From Bacteroidales bacterium (lineage in GTDB: Bacteria > Bacteroidota > Bacteroidia > Bacteroidales > F082): a stretch of DNA of 42,861 bases. The position numbers and the translations under genes are program-made. How positions within the stretch are numbered: position 1 is the first letter of the stretch; each line of letters opens with the position of its first letter. Shown in pieces: positions 1 through 7,552 of the stretch. The DNA lies in contig JAKSMX010000024.1 of the NCBI GenBank assembly GCA_024400305.1, positions 1 through 42,861 on the forward strand. The letters are read 5' to 3'. A model generated the notes under the pieces. That model searched no databases. It was given only the letters and a program-made list of their open reading frames with translations, and was not told the DNA's origin.

Positions 1-64
1 CTTTGCCGTGATAGACTTTGGTTTGACCGTCAAAGTTGAAATCGGTTCTTGTTAATGCTTTCAT
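1..64 (-). CDS. purC: SAICAR synthase, N-terminal fragment (runs off the window)
   Basis: The first 21 codons of a minus-strand gene are present, starting at the ATG whose complement lies at 62-64. They read MKALTRTDFNFDGQTKVYHG and one more residue, which matches the N-terminus I know for Bacteroides phosphoribosylaminoimidazole-succinocarboxamide synthase (MKALTKTDFNF..). That enzyme condenses CAIR with aspartate in de novo purine synthesis in the cytoplasm. The gene lies downstream of phoH on the same strand, an order known from Bacteroides, but the two are separated here by 172 bases of repeat. The rest of the gene is outside the window, so domain content cannot be checked. Confidence 0.8.
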   Translation of the reverse strand, partial: MKALTRTDFNFDGQTKVYHGK

Positions 65-70
65 GGTTAC

Positions 71-235
71 TGATATGTGACCGCTGTGCGTTACTGATAT
101 GCAACCGCTACGCGGTTCTTTTTGTTTGTTGATATTTGTGTTTGTTTTCCTATTGATATGTAACCGCTACGCGGTTCTTTTTGATTGTTGATATTTGTGT
201 TTGTTTTCCTATTGATATGTAACCGCTACGCGGTT
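71..235. repeat. 59-bp tandem repeat carrying a perfect hairpin, between phoH and purC
   Basis: A 23-nt core beginning tgatatg and ending aaccgctacgcggtt occurs at 95-117, 154-176 and 213-235, exactly 59 bases apart for the last two steps, with a degraded copy at 71-93. The intervening 36 bases (T-rich, containing gatatttgtgtttgttttcc) are also near-identical. Each core holds a perfect 6-bp stem aaccgc/gcggtt with a 3-base loop. On the plus strand the stem is followed by CTTTTTG-type T runs, so it resembles a weak intrinsic terminator in that direction. On the minus strand it would sit in the phoH-purC intercistronic RNA. The last stem touches the phoH stop codon. Confidence 0.85.
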
Positions 236-236
236 G

Positions 237-1226
237 TTATTTGTTAATTGTTTGATTATTATCATTTTCGTCATTATCATCGTGATAGAATTTCTTGTAG
301 GCGTTGACGATTTCTGTCACGAGTTTATGTCTGACGACGTCTTTTTCATCAAGGAAGATAAATTCGATTCCTTTCACATCTTTCAGAATATCAATGGCTT
401 GCGGCAGACCAGAAGGCTGGTTCTTGGGCAGGTCGATTTGTGTCACGTCGCCGGTGATGACGAATTTCGCATCGCGTCCCATGCGTGTGAGGAACATCTT
501 GAGTTGTGCGCGTGTGGCGTTCTGGGCTTCGTCGAGGATGACGAAGGCATGGTCGAGCGTTCGTCCTCGCATGAAGGCGAGCGGTGCGATTTCGATGGTG
601 CCGTCCTCCATGTAGCCTTGCAGTTTCGCCTGCGGGAGCATGTCGCGCAGGGCGTCGTAAAGCGGTTGGAGATACGGGTCGAGCTTCTCCTTGAGGTCGC
701 CGGGCAGGAAGCCGAGGTTCTCCCCTGCTTCAACGGCTGGACGCGTCAGGATTATGCGTCTGACCTCGCGGTTTTTCAGTGCGCGGACTGCAAGGGCGAC
801 GGCGGTATATGTCTTTCCCGTTCCGGCAGGACCGATGGCAAACAGCATGTCTTTCTTGCCGACAGCCGTCACCATCTTCTTCTGGTTCACGGTTATCGCT
901 TTGATCTGCAAACCGTTACGGCCATAAACCAAAACGTCCTTGTCATCGAGGTTGTTGACGATCTCACTTTTGCTTGAAGCGTTCATCATATTCTCTATGA
1001 CCTGTGGCGTGATATTTCCGTAACGCTCAATGCGATTTATCAGCAAGTTCAGTCTGTCGAGGAAATAATTCACCTCCTCGTCTTCACCAATGACCTTGAC
1101 GAAATCCCCGCGTGCAATTATCTTCAGTTTCGGGAAAAGCCCCTTGATCATTGTAAGATGCTGATCATTAGCACCATACAAATCATTGGGATCAATATTT
1201 TCGATTTGGACAATCTGTTCGGACAT
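237..1226 (-). CDS. phoH: PhoH family P-loop ATPase (PhoL-like)
   Basis: This is a cytoplasmic PhoH/YbeZ-type ATPase of 329 residues, the usual size for the family. An N-terminal KH-like region (about residues 1-110) precedes the ATPase core. Walker A GPAGTGKT is at 132-139, the family signature TRPAVEAGENLGFLPGD at about 161-177, Walker B FVILDEAQ at 228-235, and the sensor-like ITGDVTQIDLP at about 257-267. PhoH proteins are linked to RNA metabolism and ribosome maturation through YbeY, but the exact reaction is unsettled. The acidic Asn/Asp-rich tail (DDNDENDNNQ) is poorly conserved. A TAnnTTTG box lies 27 bases upstream of the start. The gene precedes purC on the same strand, separated by the 59-bp repeat array. 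Confidence 0.93.
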   Translation of the reverse strand: MSEQIVQIENIDPNDLYGANDQHLTMIKGLFPKLKIIARGDFVKVIGEDEEVNYFLDRLNLLINRIERYGNITPQVIENMMNASSKSEIVNNLDDKDVLVYGRNGLQIKAITVNQKKMVTAVGKKDMLFAIGPAGTGKTYTAVALAVRALKNREVRRIILTRPAVEAGENLGFLPGDLKEKLDPYLQPLYDALRDMLPQAKLQGYMEDGTIEIAPLAFMRGRTLDHAFVILDEAQNATRAQLKMFLTRMGRDAKFVITGDVTQIDLPKNQPSGLPQAIDILKDVKGIEFIFLDEKDVVRHKLVTEIVNAYKKFYHDDNDENDNNQTINK

Positions 1227-1252
1227 TAATTTTCTGAAAATTTTACCGGCTG

Positions 1253-1260
1253 CAAAAATA
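1253..1260 (-). promoter_or_regulatory. Bacteroidota -7 promoter box for phoH
   Basis: The minus strand reads TATTTTTG, a perfect TAnnTTTG match, 27 bases upstream of the phoH ATG. No clear TTTG -33 element is visible. It diverges from the promoter at 1317-1324. Confidence 0.6.
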
Positions 1261-1316
1261 ATAAAAAATGTTCATAACTTTTTCATTTATGTATTTTCAT
1301 TTTATTATGAATGCAG

Positions 1317-1324
1317 TAATTTTG
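1317..1324 (+). promoter_or_regulatory. Bacteroidota -7 promoter box for the SAM hydrolase gene
   Basis: TAATTTTG matches the TAnnTTTG consensus and lies 41 bases before the ATG at 1365, giving a short 5' UTR without an obvious Shine-Dalgarno sequence. Confidence 0.6.
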
Positions 1325-1364
1325 CGGCGTGCAATTAATTGGATGAAATAAACAATAAAGAATT

Positions 1365-2141
1365 ATGGCAATTATAACATTAACAAGCGATTGGGGTCTC
1401 TCGGACTATTATGTGGCGGCTGTAAAAGGCACGATTTACACTTCAATACCTGATGCGACAATTGTTGACATCACGCACAGTATTGAGCCGTGGGATGTCA
1501 CTTCAGCGGCTTTCGTCTTGAGAAACTGCTACAAAAACTTCCCGGAAGGCACCATTCATATCATCGGCATTGAGACGGAGGAGTCGATGCAGAACCCGCA
1601 TATCGCATTGAAAGCCAACGGACATTACTTCATCGGCACTGACAACGACATTTTCTCGCTCATCCTTGGTGAAGACCCGTATGAAGCCGTGACGATAGAA
1701 GTGCCGCAAGATACGGATTTCTTCACTTTCACCACGCGCGACAGATTTGTGAAGGTGGCGGCTATGATAGCTAAAGGCATGTCTTTCAGTGAGATAGGTA
1801 AACCGTACCCAAATATCAAAAAGAGATTTAACTTCCAGCCTACCATTGAGGGCGACTGCATCCGCGGAATGGTGGCGTACATCGATTCATACGAAAATGT
1901 CATCACCAATATTTCAAAGAAATTGTTTGAAAGCCAACGTAATGGCAGAAACTTTGAGATTCGTTTCGGACGTTATGTCATCGACAGCATCTGCAAAGGT
2001 TACAACGATGTTGACATACCATGCAGTCTCGCCATTTTCGGATCACATGGCTATTTAGAGATTGCAATAAACCACGGGAGAGCCGCTTCGCTGCTTGGAA
2101 TGACGAAGAACACCCCCGTGGATGTCGAATTCAAGAATTAA
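1365..2141 (+). CDS. SAM hydrolase (DUF62 / SAM hydroxide adenosyltransferase family)
   Basis: The 258-residue product belongs to the DUF62 family, cytoplasmic enzymes related to fluorinase and chlorinase that hydrolyse S-adenosyl-methionine to adenosine and methionine using an activated water. The family N-terminus is clear: ITLTSDWGLSDYYVAAVKG with Asp9 and Asp14, then the DITHSIEPWDV motif near residue 36. The C-terminal beta-barrel domain (from about residue 165) contains the NVITNIS and SLAIFGSHGYLEIAINHGRAA stretches that line the adenosine site. Length is typical. The stop codon directly abuts the stop of the convergent PurF-like gene with no bases between. The physiological role of the family is not established; SAM or adenosine balancing is an inference. 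Confidence 0.88.
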   Translation: MAIITLTSDWGLSDYYVAAVKGTIYTSIPDATIVDITHSIEPWDVTSAAFVLRNCYKNFPEGTIHIIGIETEESMQNPHIALKANGHYFIGTDNDIFSLILGEDPYEAVTIEVPQDTDFFTFTTRDRFVKVAAMIAKGMSFSEIGKPYPNIKKRFNFQPTIEGDCIRGMVAYIDSYENVITNISKKLFESQRNGRNFEIRFGRYVIDSICKGYNDVDIPCSLAIFGSHGYLEIAINHGRAASLLGMTKNTPVDVEFKN

Positions 2142-3551
2142 CTATTCATGTCCGTAGCTTGAACCGTCGAAACAATGTGTGCAAAGACGGTCTTTCGGCA
2201 AGCCGATTGCGTTGCAGATGCAATCTAACGTATTGAATTTCAATGAATCAACGCCAATGTATTTACGGAGCATCTCAATCAGGTTCGCATATTGTTTTGT
2301 CGTGTGGTCACGATAGAATTCCAGATTCTTGGTGCTGTCGCCTTCAAGTTCCTGGATGCAGCGGCGTGTCAGCAGTTCGAGTTCGGTCTTGGAAGTGCTG
2401 AAATTCAGGAAATGGCAGCCGTCGATCAAAGGCGGGCAGCTTATCCTGATGTGGACTTCTTTCGCCCCGTAATCATAAAGCATCTTGACATTGTCGCGGA
2501 GCTGCGTGCCTCTCACTATCGAGTCGTCGCAGAAAACGACACGTTTGCCGTTGAGCATGTCGCGGTTCGGGATGAGTTTCATCTTCGCCACATGCTCGCG
2601 TTGCTCCTGATTCACCGGCATGAAGCTCCTCGACCATGTCGGTGTGTATTTCACGACCGAACGCATGTACGGGATGCCGCTTCCGTGCGAATAACCGATT
2701 GCCATGCCGATGCCGGAATCCGGAATCGGAGCCACATAGTCGGCGTCAACGTCGTCATTTTTGCCCATTACGTAGCCGCCGTTATAACGCATCTGCTCCA
2801 CATTGATGCCTTCGTATGAAGACGCCGGAAAACCATAGTAAATCCACAGGAAAGAACACACCTGCATCTTGTCGTTAGGCGCAAGAAGCTGATCAATTCC
2901 AAGTTCTGAAATCTTCACGATCTCGCCCGGTCCGAGGAAACGTTCCGTCTCATAGTCCAAGTTGATGTAACTGTGACTTTCGGAAGCCATCACATATCCG
3001 TTGCTGTTCCTGCCGATGACTATCGGGGTGCGGCCGTAAAGGTCACGCGCCGCTATGACACCGTTGTTGGTGAGAATCAACATCGACACCGAACCTTTCA
3101 CTTTTCTGAAAACATTTTTTATCCCATCGACAAAATCCTTGCCCTGCGTGATCAGAAGCGCCACAAGTTCCGTCGGGTTGGTGTCGCCGTGACTCAATTC
3201 AGCAAAGTGCTGCATGTTATTGAGGCATTCCTGTTCCAACTCCTTGATATTGACAATCTTGGCGACTGTCACAATCGCAAATTTGCCGAGATGCGAATTG
3301 ACCACTATCGGCTGTGCGTCGGTGTCGCTGATGATGCCGATGCCGCTGTTGCCCTTGAACTTGTCGAGTTCCTCATCGAATTTCGTCCTGAAATATGAAC
3401 CTTTAAGACTGTGAATTGAACGATTGAAAATATTGCCGTCGAAAGTGCATATACCACCCGACGATGTTCCTAAATGTGAATGATAATCAATGCCATAGAA
3501 AAGGTCTGTAATGCAAGGCCTCTTTGACACGATACCGAAAAATCCGCTCAT
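2142..3551 (-). CDS. Amidophosphoribosyltransferase-like protein lacking the catalytic N-terminal Cys
   Basis: The 469-residue protein has the PurF architecture: an N-terminal class II glutamine amidotransferase fold (about 1-235) and a C-terminal phosphoribosyltransferase domain (about 260-440) with the PRPP loop VVFCDDSIVRGTQ at 338-350. Cysteines at 232, 372, 457 and 460 (CTHC) fit the four 4Fe-4S ligands of Bacillus-type PurF. PurF normally starts with a catalytic Cys in a CGI motif; here the N-terminus is MSGFFGIVS, so glutaminase activity should be absent. I recall a similar MGGFFG-type paralogue in Bacteroides, so this looks like a conserved family variant rather than a sequencing error. 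It may use ammonia or do another PRPP reaction. A perfect TAnnTTTG box lies at 3586-3593. It converges with the SAM hydrolase gene. Confidence 0.85.
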   Translation of the reverse strand: MSGFFGIVSKRPCITDLFYGIDYHSHLGTSSGGICTFDGNIFNRSIHSLKGSYFRTKFDEELDKFKGNSGIGIISDTDAQPIVVNSHLGKFAIVTVAKIVNIKELEQECLNNMQHFAELSHGDTNPTELVALLITQGKDFVDGIKNVFRKVKGSVSMLILTNNGVIAARDLYGRTPIVIGRNSNGYVMASESHSYINLDYETERFLGPGEIVKISELGIDQLLAPNDKMQVCSFLWIYYGFPASSYEGINVEQMRYNGGYVMGKNDDVDADYVAPIPDSGIGMAIGYSHGSGIPYMRSVVKYTPTWSRSFMPVNQEQREHVAKMKLIPNRDMLNGKRVVFCDDSIVRGTQLRDNVKMLYDYGAKEVHIRISCPPLIDGCHFLNFSTSKTELELLTRRCIQELEGDSTKNLEFYRDHTTKQYANLIEMLRKYIGVDSLKFNTLDCICNAIGLPKDRLCTHCFDGSSYGHE

Positions 3552-3585
3552 TTTGTTGCTGTTTGGTATTTAATTTTTCAGACCG

Positions 3586-3593
3586 CAAAGATA
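3586..3593 (-). promoter_or_regulatory. -7 promoter box for the PurF-like gene
   Basis: The minus strand reads TATCTTTG (TAnnTTTG), followed by about 34 bases of leader before the ATG at 3551. Confidence 0.6.
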
Positions 3594-3651
3594 AAGAATC
3601 TTTTTCTACCAGACACAATGAACTTAAAAAAAACGAAGACAAGAAAACGCT

Positions 3652-4041
3652 TCAGATCAGCTGCACCTTGCAAAGCTCCTCGCCGTATTTTTTTATGCCT
3701 TCCTGGATGCGCTGAACGGTCTTCTTCGACGGACGGCTCACCCCTGAAGCATAATGATGCAGCTGCCTCCGGTTTATCCCGGTGATTGCCTGAAGGTTGG
3801 CAAGTCCAATTCTGTCTTTGAAAAGCTGAAGGAAACTTGAGGTGTCGTAAACAAAGATAAAAGACAAATCTTTTGGTATGTTTTTGTATTCATCGAATTC
3901 TTGAAACTCTTTGTATGCCAAATAGAAATCATCAATGGCTTCATGTGCTGTGTTTCCAAAACCAATGAAACAGTATTCGTTTGTATATACAGAAAACAGA
4001 TTGTCTTTACTTCGCTCAATAATTGCAGTCGTTGTTCTCAT
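3652..4041 (-). CDS. hicB: HicB-type antitoxin with C-terminal helix-turn-helix
   Basis: The 129-residue product has a HicB-like N-terminal half: IIERSKDNLFSVYTNEYCFIGFGNTAHEAIDDFYLAYKEF resembles the partial RNase-H-like fold in which HicB covers the toxin. The C-terminal part (about residues 70-120, LQAITGINRRQLHHYASG..PSKKTVQRIQEG) is a Cro/Xre-like helix-turn-helix that would bind the operon promoter. The start is 8 bases past the hicA stop on the same strand, so the pair is co-transcribed toxin first, a common order for hicAB. Expected role: neutralise HicA and repress transcription. The assignment rests on fold-level features and gene context; sequence-level family membership was not searched. 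Confidence 0.78.
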   Translation of the reverse strand: MRTTTAIIERSKDNLFSVYTNEYCFIGFGNTAHEAIDDFYLAYKEFQEFDEYKNIPKDLSFIFVYDTSSFLQLFKDRIGLANLQAITGINRRQLHHYASGVSRPSKKTVQRIQEGIKKYGEELCKVQLI

Positions 4042-4048
4042 ATATTCG

Positions 4049-4240
4049 TCAACTTAATTTCACACCAGATAGTTTCTCTATTTTCAAAAGCGTTCCTGTA
4101 GCAACTTCCTTGCTGTCGTGTCTTGGAACAGGAAATCTCAATTTTGTTATCGTGCTGTACCAAATTTCATGATTCGCCCCGTTCCTGAATAAATAGCAAC
4201 CACTTGCCGCAAGTTTTCTTGTCAATTCGTTTTTCTTCAT
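4049..4240 (-). CDS. hicA: HicA-type mRNA interferase toxin
   Basis: A 63-residue basic protein starting MKKNELTRKLAASGCYLFRNGANHEIW has the HicA/YcfA dsRBD-like signature: an N-terminal helix, then the G-x-x-H element whose His (about residue 24) is the predicted catalytic residue, then the second strand LRFPVPRHDSKEVATGTLLKIEKLSGV. HicA toxins cleave mRNA and are blocked by HicB. A longer in-frame start exists at 4360, but it adds 40 residues not typical of the family and runs through the promoter box, so the internal Met at 4240 is preferred. hicB follows after 7 bases. I see no sign of inactivation. Confidence 0.82.
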   Translation of the reverse strand: MKKNELTRKLAASGCYLFRNGANHEIWYSTITKLRFPVPRHDSKEVATGTLLKIEKLSGVKLS

Positions 4241-4260
4241 CTCATTCGGAATTGACGCTG

Positions 4261-4268
4261 CAAAGATA
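4261..4268 (-). promoter_or_regulatory. -7 promoter box for hicAB
   Basis: The minus strand reads TATCTTTG. A second overlapping candidate, TACTTTTG, lies at 4271-4278. Both are within 40 bases of the hicA start, consistent with a tightly autoregulated promoter. Confidence 0.5.
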
Positions 4269-4369
4269 TACAAAAGTATATTATCCAACAAACGTTTTTT
4301 CGGAATTATTTTCATGATTTTTGCAACCGGCCTTTGGACGATTCCATCAGCCGGCAGCAAAAACCGTCA

Positions 4370-4618
4370 TTACGATTTTTTCACATTTTTTTGTTTCATT
4401 ACGGCATAGCCAATTCCGATGGTTGTCAAAATCAACACACCGCTCCCGACAGGAGCTGCGTCGTTGTTGTACAAATCACCATGAACATTCGGAAATTCTG
4501 GCATGTTGAAACTTCGTTCATCAACATCGTACCAATCGTTGAAAAACCTATCTCTCTGAGCCATTCCGCTGAAACCAAACATAGCAACTATCGCTGTCAA
4601 CAATAATATCTTTTTCAT
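4370..4618 (-). CDS. Small secreted protein with a tripartite sorting-signal-like C-terminus
   Basis: I do not recognise a family. The 82-residue product has a signal peptide (MKKILLLTAIVAMFGFSGMA, cut near residue 20) and a polar, Asp/Asn/Phe-rich middle of about 35 residues. It ends with a short Gly/Pro motif (APVGSG), a hydrophobic segment (VLILTTIGIGYAV) and a basic tail (MKQKNVKKS). That order, motif then membrane helix then basic end, is the layout of sortase and exosortase type recognition tails. The gene begins 30 bases after the T9SS protein gene with no promoter box seen between, so the two are probably co-transcribed. It may be a membrane-anchored partner of that protein; this is inference. 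Confidence 0.7.
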   Translation of the reverse strand: MKKILLLTAIVAMFGFSGMAQRDRFFNDWYDVDERSFNMPEFPNVHGDLYNNDAAPVGSGVLILTTIGIGYAVMKQKNVKKS

Positions 4619-4648
4619 TTTTATTTCAATTTAAATTCTTTAATAACA

Positions 4649-7231
4649 CTATCTTACAATAATCTTCTGAACTTTAACTTCGTCACCAATCAGCTTGACG
4701 ATATAAGCGCCATTTTTGAAATTATCGACACAGATGCTTTCATTGTCAATGTCTTTTGCCAAGACAATCCTTCCAAGCATATCAACAATCTGCAACATTC
4801 CTTTTCCATTGACAATCAAATTGTTGCCATTTTGAAAAGCAAAAACATCGTTTTCATAATTGTTATTGTCAGGATTAAGTTTCACTATGAATCGGTTTTC
4901 GTTGTCTCGCGGCGACCCGATAAATTCGTAACCGTCCTCTATCAGCATATCGATGTCTTCGCCTGAAAACCTGTCAATCAGATGAAGATATGAAATTTCA
5001 CGCTTGGATTTCTCATTGACATTCAAGCTGATACTGTATTTTCCCGTTTTCGTGGCCTTGAATGAGACTGGTATTTCAGGCACATTCATGTCAAAAACGG
5101 CGATTGCGTTGTTATTTATTGATACAGAATGAATTGCGGCGTTGTTATGCGGCATTTTCGACATTTGCATAACTTCGTCATTTTCATCACATAAAAACGC
5201 ATACGCCACGTCTTCAAACTCGTCGCTTCCAACTTTCACTGTGATAAATCTTTGATCTTCTTCGTTTTTTCTGATGGATGCTTTTTCTTTTTTTATGCAA
5301 ATCCTTGAATCTGAATTTGTTTGCACAAGAAAGGCCTCTCCAGGTTTTATTTCATCTTCATTTCCAACGTGAGCCTCCCATGCGCCGTTGTCGGTGATAA
5401 GATAAAATCCGCTGAACTTCACGCCCGCGACATTGCCGAGCGTTATCGCCTTCGGGAACGGATTCCCCAAAAGATTGAAGCCTTTCAACGATTGATTGTC
5501 AGACAGACAGCTTACATTTTCATAAATATCATTCGAATTGAATTCACCTGAAAACTGCAAAGTCGTCCCTTCTTTCGAGGCGTAAAGATAACCATTGCCG
5601 GTTTCCAACTCTGAAAAGGCGTTTTCCTCGAACTTTGAATTTAACCAAACGGCATCTTTTTCGGAATACGAATAAAGGTCATAATCATTCGTTCCACTGA
5701 CACAAAGTCCTGATACCGAAGTCGTTCCAACATTTACTAATGGTGAGCTGATTCCGTACCAGCCATCCGTCGCATAATTCTCCGCACCCCATTCTGAAGA
5801 TGGTCCGATATTTTTCAAAAACGTCCCGAAAACGCCTCCGTTGCAATCAACAGATCCGTTTTCAACAATCAGATTTTCAACATTCCTGTTGCCGAGAAAA
5901 TGTGCGGTTAGCAATGCGTTGTCGTTGACAGTCACGACGTTAGACAACGAAGTTGGATTTTCCCAGACCGTGTTTTCGGAAATCGTCAGCGGCTCCGAAA
6001 TCACATCAATTGAGGTGCAGAAACATAGATACGCATCTTCCGATTTCCTGTAAAGCTGAATCGGCTGCTGTGAACCTGGATAATAGCGGAAACGTCTGTT
6101 GTTGGAAGAGGTGTTATAACGCAAAACCATTGAATTTGAAGCCGTTATAACTGCATCACCGTTTTCATCAATTGAAATTGTATTGACATAAACCGTTGTT
6201 GGACTTGTGTTTAAACCTGCCGAACTTGCAGTCCTTCCAATATATTTTCCTGAAGCCGACCTTATTGAATAGCCGTTTTCTATTTCTGAAATAGTAAAAG
6301 TCGCTGCGTCGGTTTCCAAATCAGAATGAACAATATCATCATTAATCCTGACATTGATGATGGAAGCCGCCGCATCAAGATTTTCAAGACTGCCGTCAAA
6401 AGCAACGTTATTATCTTCATTTACAATAAGATACGTCCCAGAATAATCATCAAGAGGATTATTGACTTTTTCAAAATCGCATCGATTTTCGAGAGCATAC
6501 ACCGCATAAAAAGTAATGTCGGAAGTAACAGTAAACAAGTTTGTCAAATCAGACGGCGGGGCTGCTGCTGATGTCATCTGGCTCAAAGTCCAGCCGACAG
6601 GCGAAAATCCATTTATTTCAGCAGGTGTTTTCAGTGTAACAACTTCACCTTCAGCATATTGAACTTGAGATTCGGTACCGTTTTCATTGTAAGTTATCGT
6701 GTGGTTCACAATTCCAGTTTTTTTGTAAAGACATACGTTTCCTTCCGTATTGGCGTAGCAAGAAAACAGCCCACTATAATATCTCAGGTTGTTGTGTGTG
6801 TTTTCACCTTGCGCCATCATCGTCGCAACACCATCTTCATCAATGTCAATCACAAAAGAGCCGTTGGCATCAACTTCCGTTTGTGTCTTGAGGTAGTTGC
6901 TCGTTGATGACGCCGCATAAAGATAACCGTCGCCGACAAACAGCGCAAAAGTGTTTGGCAACGTTCCTTTATGAAGTGTAATTATCTGAACATCAGCGGT
7001 CAACGTGCATTGATCATCAGTCTTGACAATCTCTGCCTGACCTCGGTTGTTTGTGTTTTGGATCGTACTCATCGCATAATCTTTCTGCGATGAGGCAATG
7101 ATAATCTGGTCTCCAACAGTCAATGTTGAAGCATCCGTAACAAGATTCCATGTTGTTTCTCCGCACACAACGGAGCTGCTTGACAGTAGCCATAACACTG
7201 TCAGCAAAGATAAAAATCGTTTCATCTTCAA
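4649..7231 (-). CDS. Large T9SS-secreted surface protein with InlB-like repeat
   Basis: The 860-residue protein has a signal peptide (residues 1 to about 24). Two related beta-rich modules follow (about 27-172 and 251-396); both end in a YY..(C)LYKK/QLYRK-type strand. Between them is an InlB-like repeat (about 175-247, ITYNENGTESQVQYAEGEVVTL..FYAVY). A long adhesin-like region follows. Residues about 794-860 form a type A T9SS C-terminal domain (VNGKGMLQIVDMLGRIVL..NGAYIVKLIGDEVKVQKIIVR), which directs export through the type IX system and attachment to the cell surface. No catalytic domain is recognised; an adhesive or structural role is inferred. A TAnnTTTG box at 7318-7325 gives a leader of about 85 bases. 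The small sorting-tail protein is downstream in the same direction. Confidence 0.85.
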   Translation of the reverse strand: MKMKRFLSLLTVLWLLSSSSVVCGETTWNLVTDASTLTVGDQIIIASSQKDYAMSTIQNTNNRGQAEIVKTDDQCTLTADVQIITLHKGTLPNTFALFVGDGYLYAASSTSNYLKTQTEVDANGSFVIDIDEDGVATMMAQGENTHNNLRYYSGLFSCYANTEGNVCLYKKTGIVNHTITYNENGTESQVQYAEGEVVTLKTPAEINGFSPVGWTLSQMTSAAAPPSDLTNLFTVTSDITFYAVYALENRCDFEKVNNPLDDYSGTYLIVNEDNNVAFDGSLENLDAAASIINVRINDDIVHSDLETDAATFTISEIENGYSIRSASGKYIGRTASSAGLNTSPTTVYVNTISIDENGDAVITASNSMVLRYNTSSNNRRFRYYPGSQQPIQLYRKSEDAYLCFCTSIDVISEPLTISENTVWENPTSLSNVVTVNDNALLTAHFLGNRNVENLIVENGSVDCNGGVFGTFLKNIGPSSEWGAENYATDGWYGISSPLVNVGTTSVSGLCVSGTNDYDLYSYSEKDAVWLNSKFEENAFSELETGNGYLYASKEGTTLQFSGEFNSNDIYENVSCLSDNQSLKGFNLLGNPFPKAITLGNVAGVKFSGFYLITDNGAWEAHVGNEDEIKPGEAFLVQTNSDSRICIKKEKASIRKNEEDQRFITVKVGSDEFEDVAYAFLCDENDEVMQMSKMPHNNAAIHSVSINNNAIAVFDMNVPEIPVSFKATKTGKYSISLNVNEKSKREISYLHLIDRFSGEDIDMLIEDGYEFIGSPRDNENRFIVKLNPDNNNYENDVFAFQNGNNLIVNGKGMLQIVDMLGRIVLAKDIDNESICVDNFKNGAYIVKLIGDEVKVQKIIVR

Positions 7232-7317
7232 AAAAATTTGTTAATAATTAATTCAAGACACTAAAAGTCATAAAAGGCGAGTGTTTTTATGACTGATACT
7301 GCCAATGTCAATCGCTG

Positions 7318-7325
7318 CAAAATTA
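7318..7325 (-). promoter_or_regulatory. -7 promoter box for the T9SS protein gene
   Basis: The minus strand reads TAATTTTG, about 87 bases upstream of the ATG at 7231. The 7232-7552 intergenic region holds only this promoter, the palindrome at 7405-7422 and the divergent mutA promoter; no gene is seen in it. Confidence 0.6.
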
Positions 7326-7404
7326 ACAATAAAAATGATACATGCAACAAAAAACGAAAAAATATTTTTCAAAACATTTTGATTTGCAATGTGTTAACGT
7401 TTAC

Positions 7405-7422
7405 GTATTAATATATTAATAC
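7405..7422. promoter_or_regulatory. Perfect 18-bp palindrome between divergent promoters
   Basis: GTATTAATATATTAATAC is its own reverse complement over all 18 bases. It lies between the minus-strand promoter at 7318 and the mutA promoter at 7508. It could be an operator for a dimeric regulator of either gene, but AT-rich palindromes also arise by chance. Confidence 0.4.
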
Positions 7423-7507
7423 TTAATGCATACGTGCGAGAAACTTTAAAAAAGGATTCGTGCGTTGTTCTTTTTTATTTATAAATATGTCGTGTTGAAA
7501 TATTTAT

Positions 7508-7515
7508 TACTTTTG
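7508..7515 (+). promoter_or_regulatory. -7 promoter box for mutAB
   Basis: TACTTTTG fits TAnnTTTG and lies 37 bases before the mutA ATG. I saw no cobalamin riboswitch B12-box upstream. Confidence 0.6.
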
Positions 7516-7552
7516 CAGAAATTTTAAGAATACAAATCAAACAAAAATAATT

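Noticed and set aside
71-235. CRISPR array
   Set aside because: The unit is a simple tandem repeat in which spacer and repeat are both conserved; unique spacers and cas genes are absent.
7426-7552. Cobalamin riboswitch ahead of mutA
   Set aside because: No B12-box or matching helices were seen, and the promoter box is only 37 bases from the ATG, leaving no room.
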